Shown here: one piece after another, positions 46,164-55,304 of the stretch
Layout: every line of letters begins with the position of its first letter
Position numbering within the stretch: the stretch's first letter is position 1
NCBI GenBank assembly: GCA_017618015.1
Contig: JAFZVC010000058.1
Coordinates: 1 to 64,000, forward strand
DNA from: Spirochaetaceae bacterium
Lineage (GTDB): Bacteria; Spirochaetota; Spirochaetia; Treponematales; Treponemataceae
DNA: 64,000 bases
Direction of reading: 5' to 3'
The notes under the pieces: generated by a model
Told to the model about the DNA's origin: nothing
The model's input: only the letters and a program-made list of their open reading frames with translations
Databases searched by the model: none
Program-made: the position numbers and the translations under genes

Positions 46164-46231
46164 TAGGGCGAAGCCCTAGGCGAGGGGGTAGACCACAACA
46201 TCGTGCGGGCGAAGGGGGAGACTTCCCCCTT
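46164..46231. repeat. Two short inverted repeats between genes
   Basis: TAGGGC-GAA-GCCCTA (46164-46178) and AAGGGGGA-GACT-TCCCCCTT (46212-46231). The second lies one base after the stop codon of the DUF1232 gene (minus strand) but has no T-run. The GC-rich, purine-skewed sequence between them differs from the flanking DNA and may be an interspersed repeat unit. Confidence 0.5.
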
Positions 46232-46232
46232 A

Positions 46233-47174
46233 TTATGCGAACAGAGCAGCGACTGTTTTCCAAATATGGATAATCGGGTAGAAATACGCTGCGAACATCG
46301 AGATACCGCCGAACTGGTTCATAAGGATACGGCGGGATATAAAAAACATAATCGTATAAGCACCGAAAGTGCTGACGAAAATGATAATGCGCTTCTTGAA
46401 CACATCGATGTAGTGACGGACAACCTCGACAAGCTCCGGGAACTCTTTTAGCGCGGGAATATAAGACGATAGTTTTTTTACGGTGTCGAGCGCGGTTTTT
46501 ATCTTTGGATAGCACTGGATGATGTACTTGCATATACCGGCTTCAAGGTTTTTCTCCTGCACGATGCATTTCACTATCGGGAACATCGTCTTGGCGTTAT
46601 TGATAGAACGGATTATGCCCCACACAAGCGAAATCAAAAAGAAAACCGATGCCATGTAGTACGAGACAATCTCGCTTATCGGCTGGAAGATAACAAGAAG
46701 CATACCGCACGTCAGCAGCAGAAAATTGATTATTGAGTTTTTTATCGTGGTTTTAAGCGAGCTGTTTAGTCGGGCATTTATCTCTTGCTCGCCAAAGTCC
46801 AGTATGACCGGCAAAGCTTCTTTTTCAACGAGCATTACTCCGGCGTTTACAAGGCTGTGGAATATCGCTCCGATAACGAAAATATCGTCTATGAAGCCGA
46901 TAAACGGGATAACATCAGGGATAAGGTCGATTGGAGAGATTACGTAAATGAGCGCGCCGATAATCTCTGCCTTCATCCATTTCGGAGTATCTGGCGAGAG
47001 ATAGAATTTCCAGAGGGCTTTCATCTTGTCGCCCACTTTTTTCATGGGTCCTTTTATGAATTTGTCGATTTTTGCCCGCACGTCGGAAATTTGCTTTTCC
47101 GTTGCGTGCTCACCAAATTCTTCGGCTTTTTGAAGAGCTTTCTCTTTTTCGAACTCTAAAGGCGTATTTTTCAT
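46233..47174 (-). CDS. DUF1232 (YkvA-like) membrane protein
   Basis: A 313-residue protein. The DUF1232 core lies at about residues 60-105: PKWMKAEIIGALIYVISPIDLIPDVIPFIGFIDDI. It is followed by hydrophobic segments at about 165-200 and near the C-terminus (265-313), so it is probably an inner-membrane protein. The N-terminal 50 residues are charged and helical. DUF1232 proteins have no agreed function. It starts 16 bases after the lon stop on the same strand and is probably cotranscribed with lon, which may tie it to protein quality control. Confidence 0.8.
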   Translation of the reverse strand: MKNTPLEFEKEKALQKAEEFGEHATEKQISDVRAKIDKFIKGPMKKVGDKMKALWKFYLSPDTPKWMKAEIIGALIYVISPIDLIPDVIPFIGFIDDIFVIGAIFHSLVNAGVMLVEKEALPVILDFGEQEINARLNSSLKTTIKNSIINFLLLTCGMLLVIFQPISEIVSYYMASVFFLISLVWGIIRSINNAKTMFPIVKCIVQEKNLEAGICKYIIQCYPKIKTALDTVKKLSSYIPALKEFPELVEVVRHYIDVFKKRIIIFVSTFGAYTIMFFISRRILMNQFGGISMFAAYFYPIIHIWKTVAALFA

Positions 47175-47190
47175 TTATTTATCTACTCTG

Positions 47191-49758
47191 CTAAAAGACT
47201 AGCGACAGAACTTCCTCCATCGTGGATACCGGGCAGAACTTCAAATCTTTCTTGACGATATCAGGAATATCATCAAGGTCGCGCACATTCTGCTTAGGGA
47301 TAATTATCGTCTTTATCTTGTTGCGCTTTGCTGCCACAGTCTTTTCTTTCAAACCGCCGATCGGAAGCACTTTTCCTGTAAGCGAAAGCTCGCCTGTCAT
47401 CGCAAGGTTCGGCTTTATCTTCTTTCCGCGGACAAGCGACATAAGAGCCGTTGCCATCGTGATACCGGCAGAAGGACCGTCTTTCGGGGTCGCGCCTTCC
47501 GGCACATGAAGATGAATAAAGTTCTTGTTGAACCATTCCGGTTTACAGATCTTGTGCTTAAGAGCGTACATGCGCACCCAGCTCATCGCGATAGAAGCCG
47601 ATTCTTTCATTACGTCGCCGAGCTGCCCCGTAAGCTGCAATCCGTCCCTGCCCGCGCCGGAAGGCATGTCAACTGCTTCTATGAGAAGAGTGTCACCGCC
47701 CATGCTTGTCCAAGCAAGACCTATCGCTGTTCCGGGCTTATCAGCCTTAAGAATGACTTCTTCGTCGAATACAGGTTTACCAAGATATTTCTCTACGTCA
47801 GCAGCCGTGATAGAAAGCGGTTTTGAAAGAGCTTTTTTAAGAGCGGCGCGAGCGGCTTTGACCTCTGCACCTTCTTTTGTATTCTCTTTCGCAAGATACT
47901 TTTTCAAAGCTTTATCCGCTGATTTATCCTCGGAGTTATCAACGAAAATCCCGGCTTCGACAAACATTCCAAGCCTCTCAAAAGCTTCTCTAATTGTCTT
48001 GTCTTCCTCGATTTCTTTTTCGAGAGCGGCAGTTGCTTCCTTAACCTCGTCAGACGCGATAAGCTCCGCGGCGTACTTGCGGTGAATCTTGTCAAGATTC
48101 TTCTCGAAGTTTCGCACTCCTGCCTCGCGCGCATAAGATTCCGCTATCAAATGGAGAGCGTCTTTCGTGTATTTTACCTGACCTTTTTTCAGGCCGTTCT
48201 TGTCGAGGCTCTTCGGGAGAAGATATTTCTTGCCTATCTCCATCTTTTCCTGATCGATGTAGCCGGAAAGCGTGATAATCTCCGCGCGGTCAAGAAGCGG
48301 CTCCGGTATTGAGTCGAGCGTGTTCGCCGTAAGAATGAAAAGAATGTCCGATACATCGAACGGCAAATCAAGGTAATGGTCGCGGAAAGAGACGTTCTGC
48401 TCCGGGTCAAGGACTTCAAGGAGCGCGCTCGCAGGATCACCCTGATAGCTCTGCCCCATCTTGTCTATCTCGTCAATCATAAAAACAGGAGCTTTCGTCT
48501 TAACTATCTTCAAGCCCTGTATAATTTTACCAGGCATCGCGCCAACATACGTGCGCCGGTGTCCTTTAATCTCGGCTTCATCGCGCATTCCGCCTACAGA
48601 AAAACGGAAAAACGGCTTGTTCATGGCGCGCGCGATAGAGCGGCCTACGCTCGTTTTACCGACACCAGGCGGTCCTACAAGAAGGATTATAGAGCCTTTG
48701 TTGTCTTTTTTAAGAAGGCGCACTGCCAGATACTCGATAATGCGCTTTTTAACGTCATCAAGGCCGTAGTGGTCTTCTTCAAGAATCTTTTTCGCTTTTT
48801 CGATGTCGTACACTTCCGGCGCAGGTTCTTCCCACGGCAGATTTGCAATAAGCTCAAGATAGTTACGCGAAACGATATATTCAGAAGAATTTGGCTCCAT
48901 CAGGCTGAATTTCTCTAGCTCGCTTTCAACAGTTTCTTTTATCTCGCCAGTGAAATGCAACGCATCGATTTTTTCCTTGAATTTCTGATAGTCAGAGCTT
49001 TTCGCGTCGGTCGTCATGCCGAGCTCTTCTTTTATTGACTTAAGCTCTTCTTTCAGGAAATACTCGCGCTGGTTTTTCTCCACACGGCTGTTTATCTCGT
49101 TCTGAATTTTTTTCTGGATGCGTAGAAGTTCCTGCTCTTTCTTGATGAAAACCAGAACGGTCTCCATTCTCTGCCGGACGTTCTCCATCTCAAGTACGCG
49201 CTGCTGGTCAGCCTTGTCCACGTTCAAAATTGACGCAATGAAGTCGGCAATTTTTCCCGGATGGTCGATGTTTATCATGTTAAGGCGCATCTCCTCGGAG
49301 AAAAGCGGATTATTCTCTGAGATTTCCTTCATCTCGCTTATGAGCGCGCGTGTAAGAGCCTTAACTTCGAACGTGTCGTCCTCTATATCTTCCAAATACT
49401 CAACGATGGCAGCCATAGGCTCTCGCTCGCTGAGTATGCGCTTTATTTTGAAACGCTTGATTGTGGAAATAAAAATATTAAGTCCGCCGTCCGGCAGGTT
49501 TATTTTCTTTACGATACGAGCAACGGTACCGACCTTATGAAGGTCAGAGGCACCTGGACGCTCCGCATCGTTTTTAAGCATAACGATTCCCAAAAGATTG
49601 TCGCTGGCGCAAGACTGCTCAACCGCCTTAAGGTCATCGGGCGCATTTATCATAAGAGGCGTGAAAATCCCGGGGAAAATGGGTCTGCCAGAAAGAGGAA
49701 TAAGAACAAGTTTATTTGAAAGTATCTGATCTGCAGGTACGATATTTGGATCTGCCAA
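47191..49758 (-). CDS. lon: ATP-dependent protease Lon
   Basis: Degrades misfolded and regulatory proteins in the cytoplasm. The 855 residues show the N-terminal LonN domain, Walker A GPPGVGKTS near residue 365, DEIDKMG, and the protease domain with catalytic Ser in DGPSAGITM near residue 755 and Lys in the KVLPIGGLKEK block. An insert of about 60 charged residues (about 585-645, AKENTKEGAEV region) lies before the protease domain. The start codon is TTG at 49758, set by AGGAGG eight bases upstream and the MADPN reading. Own promoter at 49780-49808; no heat-shock CIRCE element is visible. Confidence 0.96.
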   Translation of the reverse strand: MADPNIVPADQILSNKLVLIPLSGRPIFPGIFTPLMINAPDDLKAVEQSCASDNLLGIVMLKNDAERPGASDLHKVGTVARIVKKINLPDGGLNIFISTIKRFKIKRILSEREPMAAIVEYLEDIEDDTFEVKALTRALISEMKEISENNPLFSEEMRLNMINIDHPGKIADFIASILNVDKADQQRVLEMENVRQRMETVLVFIKKEQELLRIQKKIQNEINSRVEKNQREYFLKEELKSIKEELGMTTDAKSSDYQKFKEKIDALHFTGEIKETVESELEKFSLMEPNSSEYIVSRNYLELIANLPWEEPAPEVYDIEKAKKILEEDHYGLDDVKKRIIEYLAVRLLKKDNKGSIILLVGPPGVGKTSVGRSIARAMNKPFFRFSVGGMRDEAEIKGHRRTYVGAMPGKIIQGLKIVKTKAPVFMIDEIDKMGQSYQGDPASALLEVLDPEQNVSFRDHYLDLPFDVSDILFILTANTLDSIPEPLLDRAEIITLSGYIDQEKMEIGKKYLLPKSLDKNGLKKGQVKYTKDALHLIAESYAREAGVRNFEKNLDKIHRKYAAELIASDEVKEATAALEKEIEEDKTIREAFERLGMFVEAGIFVDNSEDKSADKALKKYLAKENTKEGAEVKAARAALKKALSKPLSITAADVEKYLGKPVFDEEVILKADKPGTAIGLAWTSMGGDTLLIEAVDMPSGAGRDGLQLTGQLGDVMKESASIAMSWVRMYALKHKICKPEWFNKNFIHLHVPEGATPKDGPSAGITMATALMSLVRGKKIKPNLAMTGELSLTGKVLPIGGLKEKTVAAKRNKIKTIIIPKQNVRDLDDIPDIVKKDLKFCPVSTMEEVLSLVF

Positions 49759-49779
49759 AAGGAAGCCCTCCTGTTATAT

Positions 49780-49808
49780 AATATAACAAAGACAAGGCAC
49801 ATCGGCAA
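49780..49808 (-). promoter_or_regulatory. lon: lon promoter
   Basis: Minus strand TTGCCG (49803-49808), 17 bases, TATATT (49780-49785). The predicted leader is about 15 bases and includes AGGAGG. The -35 sequence is identical to that of the cobW-family gene promoter. Confidence 0.5.
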
Positions 49809-49833
49809 CTGTAGCCTGTAGTTAATGCAAAGG

Positions 49834-51237
49834 CTACAATACCAGCGAAAACTCCGCGTACTCGCCTTCTACGCTGTTCACTGAAATCTTTGCGTGGTGA
49901 ATGTCCGCGATCGATTTTGCTATTGAAAGCCCAAGACCGTAACCGCCCGTATCGCGCGCGCGTGACTTGTCAGTCCGATAGAACCGCTCAAAAATACGAG
50001 TCTGGTCTTCCGCGCTTATTCCCGCACCTGTATTACGCACAGAAAGCACCTTTTTGTTACCGGAAACGGAAAGCGTCACCTTTATCACTGCGCCCGGCTC
50101 CGTATGCTTAACAGCGTTATCGAGCAGAATCACCGCGACCTGTTTTATCGCGCTTTCATCGCCTGTATACTGCACATTCTCCGCGATATCAGTCTCCAGT
50201 GTTTTTTCCTGCTCGAACACCGTACTCTCGAATGGCAGCACAGAGCTCATCACCGCGCGACTAAGGTCGAACGAACAAAACTGATATTTCACTTCCTGAC
50301 TATCGCACTTTGCCAGATAAAGCAAATCTTTTACGAGCTTGCTCATACGCTTTATCTCGCCGCGGATATAGCCTATCCACTTGTTTTCGCCGGTTTCGCC
50401 AGCCAAAACGTCAAGGTTAGCGGATATAACTGCAAGCGGTGTTTTCAGCTCATGGCTAGCGTCTGCGACAAAACGCTTCTGCTTATCGAACGCGACGCGC
50501 ACAGGCTCGACAGCCCAGCGGGAAAGAAACCACGCTATCACAACAGAAACAACAAGGCTTATCAAGTACAAATAAAGCGATATTCTGAAAATACGCGCGT
50601 GAAGGTTCGCCTCTGCCTGAACTTCACCAAAAACAACGATATAGCCGTAGCTTTTTTTTGCGAGCATATAGCCGATTCCGCCCAAAAAGCCAAAATCTGC
50701 GTCTTTTAATATTACGGAATGTGTTAGCTCAGAGATTTCTTCGTCCGTAAAATGCAGCGGAAACGGCGAAATTACGTCAGTTATGTTTCCGGCAGAGTCG
50801 AGCTTTACCGAAAAGTAATTTCTCATGCTGGAGTTGTCAAACGGTTGCTCCAATGAGAAAAACTGGAATCTTTCTTTTCTGTTTTTAAGAGTATTTATCT
50901 CCCACTCCGGGTCATATTCCTCATATTCAGGCTGCTTGGCGTTTCCTTCGATATCAGCCCGGAAATCTTCCCACTGCAAATCTTCGGGCTTAACATCGGA
51001 AGAATTTGGCCAATTACGTATATTCTTGTCCTTTCCGTCATTCATGCGATAAAACATATTTGGCAAAAAACGCCCGCCGTCGGCTTCAACAAGTTCCTGA
51101 AGCCGCTCTCGTATCTGGTTTTCCGTAGAGCGAGTGGAAATCAGGTTTATAAAGCCAAATATCAGGCTGAAAACGACGGTCAGAATAACAGCTATCGTAA
51201 CTATGAATTTTAAACGAAGTTTGCTAATTACATCCAT
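49834..51237 (-). CDS. Sensor histidine kinase
   Basis: A 467-residue kinase. Membrane helices at about 12-33 and 208-230 enclose a periplasmic sensor of about 175 residues with no recognisable fold. There is little or no HAMP domain before the H-box FVADASHELKTP near residue 262. The ATPase domain has QVAVILLDNAVKHTE (N box), VRNTGAGIS (G1), FERFYRTDKSR and GGYGLGLSIAKSI (G2). It begins one base after the response-regulator stop (TAA-A-ATG), so the pair is cotranscribed. The signal is unknown. Confidence 0.92.
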   Translation of the reverse strand: MDVISKLRLKFIVTIAVILTVVFSLIFGFINLISTRSTENQIRERLQELVEADGGRFLPNMFYRMNDGKDKNIRNWPNSSDVKPEDLQWEDFRADIEGNAKQPEYEEYDPEWEINTLKNRKERFQFFSLEQPFDNSSMRNYFSVKLDSAGNITDVISPFPLHFTDEEISELTHSVILKDADFGFLGGIGYMLAKKSYGYIVVFGEVQAEANLHARIFRISLYLYLISLVVSVVIAWFLSRWAVEPVRVAFDKQKRFVADASHELKTPLAVISANLDVLAGETGENKWIGYIRGEIKRMSKLVKDLLYLAKCDSQEVKYQFCSFDLSRAVMSSVLPFESTVFEQEKTLETDIAENVQYTGDESAIKQVAVILLDNAVKHTEPGAVIKVTLSVSGNKKVLSVRNTGAGISAEDQTRIFERFYRTDKSRARDTGGYGLGLSIAKSIADIHHAKISVNSVEGEYAEFSLVL

Positions 51238-51238
51238 T

Positions 51239-51907
51239 TTAGCACTCCAAGGAGTAACCGGCTCCGCGAACTGTCTTTATTTCCGTACGTGCGCCCAAAA
51301 ACTGCAGCTTCTTACGTAAAAAGGAGATATAAACTTCTACATTATTGTATTCCGCTTCCGAGTCACCGCCCCAAATCTTGTCGATCATCCGTTCTTTCGT
51401 GAGAATCTGCTCCGGGTTGTACATGAGAAGCTCCATAATCTGGAATTCCTTAAGAGAAAGCTTAACCTGATTGCCGCCGGAAGCAAGCTCATTTTTCTTA
51501 ACCTTAAGCGATATGTCACCGAAAGTAACTTCATCGTCTATAACCTCGCCTTTACGGCGGAGCAATGCGCGGACACGGGCAAGAAGCTCATCTGTGGAAA
51601 ACGGCTTCGTCATGTAATCATCCGCCCCGTAATCAAGACCGGCAACCTTATCCTCAATCTCGTCCTTTGCAGTGAGCATAAGGACAGGGACAGAATTCTT
51701 ATCTGCCCTCAGGTTTCTAAGAACTTCAATTCCGGTCATCTTAGGAAGCATAATGTCAAGGATTATAAGGTCATATACTCCTGAACGGGCAAATTCCAAC
51801 CCGGATTTACCATCATATACAGCATCAGCATTGTATGTGTTTTTTTTGAGTATCTCGGTCAACGCCTGCGCGAGATGAATTTCGTCCTCTACAAGTAGTA
51901 TTCTCAT
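51239..51907 (-). CDS. OmpR-family response regulator
   Basis: A 222-residue DNA-binding regulator. The receiver domain has the acidic pair in VEDE, phospho-acceptor Asp51 in LIILDIMLP, and Lys in MLTAKDE; the C-terminal winged helix (about 125-222) contains LSLKEFQIMELLMYNPEQILTKE and VYISFLRKKL. It is phosphorylated by the kinase encoded next to it. No target genes are evident, although the adjacent diguanylate cyclase, 105 bases upstream, could be one. No clear ribosome site precedes the ATG. Confidence 0.93.
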   Translation of the reverse strand: MRILLVEDEIHLAQALTEILKKNTYNADAVYDGKSGLEFARSGVYDLIILDIMLPKMTGIEVLRNLRADKNSVPVLMLTAKDEIEDKVAGLDYGADDYMTKPFSTDELLARVRALLRRKGEVIDDEVTFGDISLKVKKNELASGGNQVKLSLKEFQIMELLMYNPEQILTKERMIDKIWGGDSEAEYNNVEVYISFLRKKLQFLGARTEIKTVRGAGYSLEC

Positions 51908-52012
51908 ATTTTAAGAGTTAAACACCTTTATCTTAAATGAATCTGAAAAAATTAAAAAAAGAGTAATTTTCTAAAAAGCTTTTCTTGTGGCTGCTGTGCA
52001 GAAAGCCGTACG

Positions 52013-53677
52013 CTAATCCCTGTCGCCAAAGCGGAAACAGTCCTTTCCATCTGTTTTTGCGGTGTAAAGCGCTTCCTCTGTCCTTTCGTACAAAGTCTTG
52101 AAAACCATTCCGTTCTGCGGAGAGATTGCAATTCCTACTGAACATGTAAGCGAGAATCCGCGTGAATCGAACTGGATAGGATTTCTGAGCGAGCTGCAAA
52201 CAGATTCAGCCTTTTCCTGCACAAAGTCAAAAGAAGGCACATCGGTCAAGAACACGATGAATTCATCGCCGCCGACGCGTCCTATTAAGTCTGTGTCCGG
52301 GAACACGGCTTTTATTCTTGAAGTTACCTCGCAAAGAACCGCATCTCCATACAGATGACCGTAAGTCTCGTTCACGACCTTAAAGTTATCAAGATCGATA
52401 AGGAGCATAACGCATGAAAGCCCTGTCTTCGAGGATTCGGCAAGCGCGAAGTCGATTTTATGCTGCATTGTGGCTCTGTTATAAAGCTTGGTAAGAGAAT
52501 CGCGCTCTGCTCCATCCATAATATTCAGCTCGCGGATTTTCTCGTCATTGATGTTGCGCGCGTACAAAAGCATACATACGTCGCCCTGCATCGGCTCCAG
52601 TATGAAGTTTACGAAAACGCGGCACCACTGAACTTCGTCCTGCGTGACGATTGAGCGGTATTCAAACGAGAAATTAGTCATCTGGCTTCTGAAAAGATTA
52701 AGAAGATATTCTTTAGAAAGCATATTCGTAAAGAAACTTCTGTCCTTTTCATACACAAGCTGTTCCGCCATTGTAGTAACCAAGTTCCAATATGCCATTG
52801 AGTGAGCCTCGCCCATTTTGTTCTTAAGGCGTCTGTCCGGCTTAAGAACGATATTCTTAGTCAGGTTTATCTCCATAAGGTAGATGGCATCAGAAACCAT
52901 AGCGTCATGGTACTGCATGTCCATGAGGTACTGAAGCTGGCGTTCTTTCTGGTCGTTAATATCTATCGCCACACCGATTGCCTTGGAAGGCTCGCATGTC
53001 TCGTCATCATAAATTGTCGTGTATTTTATGTTAATCCACTTGAAGTTCACGCCGTCGACTTTTGCACGGACTTCTGAATTGCACTCCGGCTCACCGCGAT
53101 CAAGCGCTTCATGCATCTCCAAGTAAGGGAAAAGCGAATCGGGATGAATAAAACCGGAACTCAATAAAGTTTCCGAAACCTTAGGGATGATGCCGTCCTT
53201 CCATCTTGATGTAACGACGGGTGAATCGCATATCATTGATTTTGTCGCAAAATCGTATTCCCATACGAGCGCGGACATATTCTGCATTCCGATTCTAAGG
53301 CCGTCATTCTGGCTTCTAAGACTCATTTCGCGTCTACGAATCGCGGAAATATCGTTCAAAAGTCCTGTTACTGAAGATTCTTTGCTTCCGACGTTCTCTA
53401 CTTTAAACGTAAATACACCGTAAAGGCATGTTCCCGCCATCTTCTTAAGCTCAGCTTCAATCTCAAATGATTTTTCTGTTGTAAGCTTCTGCTTAATCTG
53501 CTCAAAATCATTTGGCGAAACGCAATTCTTAAGGCAGCGTTTTTTGGCATCCTTTACGGAGTCCAGCCCTGTCATAGAGAGAAAACTGTCATTCGAATCA
53601 ACGATAGAAAGATTGCTGTCGTTTTTTACGGTAAAAAAGCCAGTCTTGCTATCAGCAAAAAAATCAACTACGTCCAC
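52013..53677 (-). CDS. PAS-GGDEF diguanylate cyclase
   Basis: A 554-residue soluble protein that should make c-di-GMP. Two PAS-like sensor regions come first (about 12-110 and 130-240, with DSNDSFLSMTGLDSV and KWINIKYTTIYDDE), then a third uncertain region. The GGDEF domain starts at ERDSLTKLYNR near residue 390, and the active site GRVGGDEFIVFL is intact near 467. The inhibitory I-site RxxD that normally precedes it is absent (FPDTDLIG), so product feedback is unlikely. The start is GTG at 53677; a TGG-TATAAT extended -10 ends three bases before it, so the exact start is uncertain. No membrane helices. Confidence 0.9.
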   Translation of the reverse strand: MDVVDFFADSKTGFFTVKNDSNLSIVDSNDSFLSMTGLDSVKDAKKRCLKNCVSPNDFEQIKQKLTTEKSFEIEAELKKMAGTCLYGVFTFKVENVGSKESSVTGLLNDISAIRRREMSLRSQNDGLRIGMQNMSALVWEYDFATKSMICDSPVVTSRWKDGIIPKVSETLLSSGFIHPDSLFPYLEMHEALDRGEPECNSEVRAKVDGVNFKWINIKYTTIYDDETCEPSKAIGVAIDINDQKERQLQYLMDMQYHDAMVSDAIYLMEINLTKNIVLKPDRRLKNKMGEAHSMAYWNLVTTMAEQLVYEKDRSFFTNMLSKEYLLNLFRSQMTNFSFEYRSIVTQDEVQWCRVFVNFILEPMQGDVCMLLYARNINDEKIRELNIMDGAERDSLTKLYNRATMQHKIDFALAESSKTGLSCVMLLIDLDNFKVVNETYGHLYGDAVLCEVTSRIKAVFPDTDLIGRVGGDEFIVFLTDVPSFDFVQEKAESVCSSLRNPIQFDSRGFSLTCSVGIAISPQNGMVFKTLYERTEEALYTAKTDGKDCFRFGDRD

Positions 53678-53761
53678 GATATTATACCACTAGGATAATT
53701 ATACACCTTTTCCGTCAGTTATCAAGAATTTTGTTCGCTACATGCCCGCAACTTGCAGGCT

Positions 53762-55216
53762 TTACTCGAGCGGACCGCGGTAATACTGGATATCCATGTC
53801 ATCGAGCCGCTTTTTATGAACGGGAAGACGCGCGGCGAAACTGTTGAAATTCTTTTCATTCTGCGGCAACCAGAACGACTCTGAAAGGGCGCAAAGACGC
53901 GGGAAAATCATATATTCCGCTATTTTCGCGGCATAAATAAGCTCTGTCCAAAGGTTACCCTGCCCGCCCAAGACATTCTTCCGCGCGTTCTCGCTCATTT
54001 CTGAAGAAACCGGCGAAAAACTGTACGAGTCTTTAACAGTGATTATGCCGAGGTTTCCCGGTTCCAGCGGGTCGTCAAGGTTCTTGTAATCAAGGTAGCA
54101 TCCGTCTGTATTTGGCGATATTATGACTTTATGGCCGAGCGCGGAAGCTGCCTCACCGCCGCTCATGCCGCGCCAAGACTGCACGATAAGTGACTCAGGA
54201 AGCCCGAATTTTTCCGTTCCTTCAAGAACTTCATCCCAGCCAACCGGCGTTTTACCACGCTCTTCAAGCATTTTCGCAAACTTCGCCGTCATAAAGCCCT
54301 GCAGCATATTCTCGTCTGAAAGGCCTTCCTCTTTCATGCGCACCTGGCACTTCGGGCATTCCTTCCAGCGCGTCCGCGGACACTCATCACCACCGATATG
54401 AACATACTGACCTGGGAAAAGCCTGCATACAGTATCAAAGACTTTTTCAAACACCGTGAATACAGCATTGTTTCCTGCGCAAAGAACGTCGTCAAAAATG
54501 CCTAATCTGTCCTCAACATGGTAAGGACCACCGGTACAGCCAAGCTCCGGATAAGCAGCAAGCACGGCAGAAGCGTGTCCGGGCGTTTCAACTTCCGGCA
54601 CGACTGTTATATGACGTGCCGCGGCATATTCGACGACCTGACGAATCTCATCGTCAGTGTAGTAACCGCCTTTTGGAGCTTCGTGCTCCGGCAGACGAAG
54701 GCTTTTCCTAAGCGATCCGACTTCTGCAAGGCGCGGGTATTCCGGAACGTTGAAACGCCAGCCCTGATCGTCTGTAAGATGCCAATGGAAGCGGTTCAGC
54801 TTATGGAAAGCGGCGGCATCTATCATCTTTAATACGAACTGTACAGGATAGAAAGTACGGCAGACGTCGAGCATCAAACCGCGCCACTCGTATTCGGGGA
54901 TATCCTCAATGTATAAGCAGGGAATGTTTCCGTCGAACGTCATAAAAAGCTGCTTCAGTGTTATTTCAGCGTAGAAAAAGCCCGGTTCGGCAACGGCGCG
55001 AACGCGGATTCCGCCTTCAGAAACTTCAAGAATGTACGCCTCGTCCATAAGGTTTTTGTTAAAACTCTTTATGCATGAAAACATCAATGTGTCGCAGCGT
55101 TCACGCTTTACGCACGACAAAAGCCCGTCCACATTATTCGCGCCATTGAACGAGCCCTCCAAAACTTTAACGAAACGAGGGGAAGGAACTAATCCCAATT
55201 CATTTTTATCTACCAT
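53762..55216 (-). CDS. GH20 beta-N-acetylhexosaminidase
   Basis: A 484-residue glycoside hydrolase that removes terminal GlcNAc or GalNAc. The catalytic Asp-Glu pair is in HIGGDECPRTRW near residue 275; other conserved parts are RGLMLDVCRTFYPV, NRFHWHLTDDQGWR and PEVETPGH. No signal peptide is present, so it probably acts in the cytoplasm on imported chitobiose, mucin or peptidoglycan-derived sugars. The ATG at 55216 follows GGATGG. It lies 88 bases after the epimerase gene on the same strand, which suggests a shared sugar-use function. Confidence 0.93.
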   Translation of the reverse strand: MVDKNELGLVPSPRFVKVLEGSFNGANNVDGLLSCVKRERCDTLMFSCIKSFNKNLMDEAYILEVSEGGIRVRAVAEPGFFYAEITLKQLFMTFDGNIPCLYIEDIPEYEWRGLMLDVCRTFYPVQFVLKMIDAAAFHKLNRFHWHLTDDQGWRFNVPEYPRLAEVGSLRKSLRLPEHEAPKGGYYTDDEIRQVVEYAAARHITVVPEVETPGHASAVLAAYPELGCTGGPYHVEDRLGIFDDVLCAGNNAVFTVFEKVFDTVCRLFPGQYVHIGGDECPRTRWKECPKCQVRMKEEGLSDENMLQGFMTAKFAKMLEERGKTPVGWDEVLEGTEKFGLPESLIVQSWRGMSGGEAASALGHKVIISPNTDGCYLDYKNLDDPLEPGNLGIITVKDSYSFSPVSSEMSENARKNVLGGQGNLWTELIYAAKIAEYMIFPRLCALSESFWLPQNEKNFNSFAARLPVHKKRLDDMDIQYYRGPLE

Positions 55217-55304
55217 ATTTCCATCCTATATCTTTGTTTTATATTATTTTATCAATTACGTTACACGCACCAGCACCCGCAGCACCTTGCTACACAAAAG
55301 CAAA

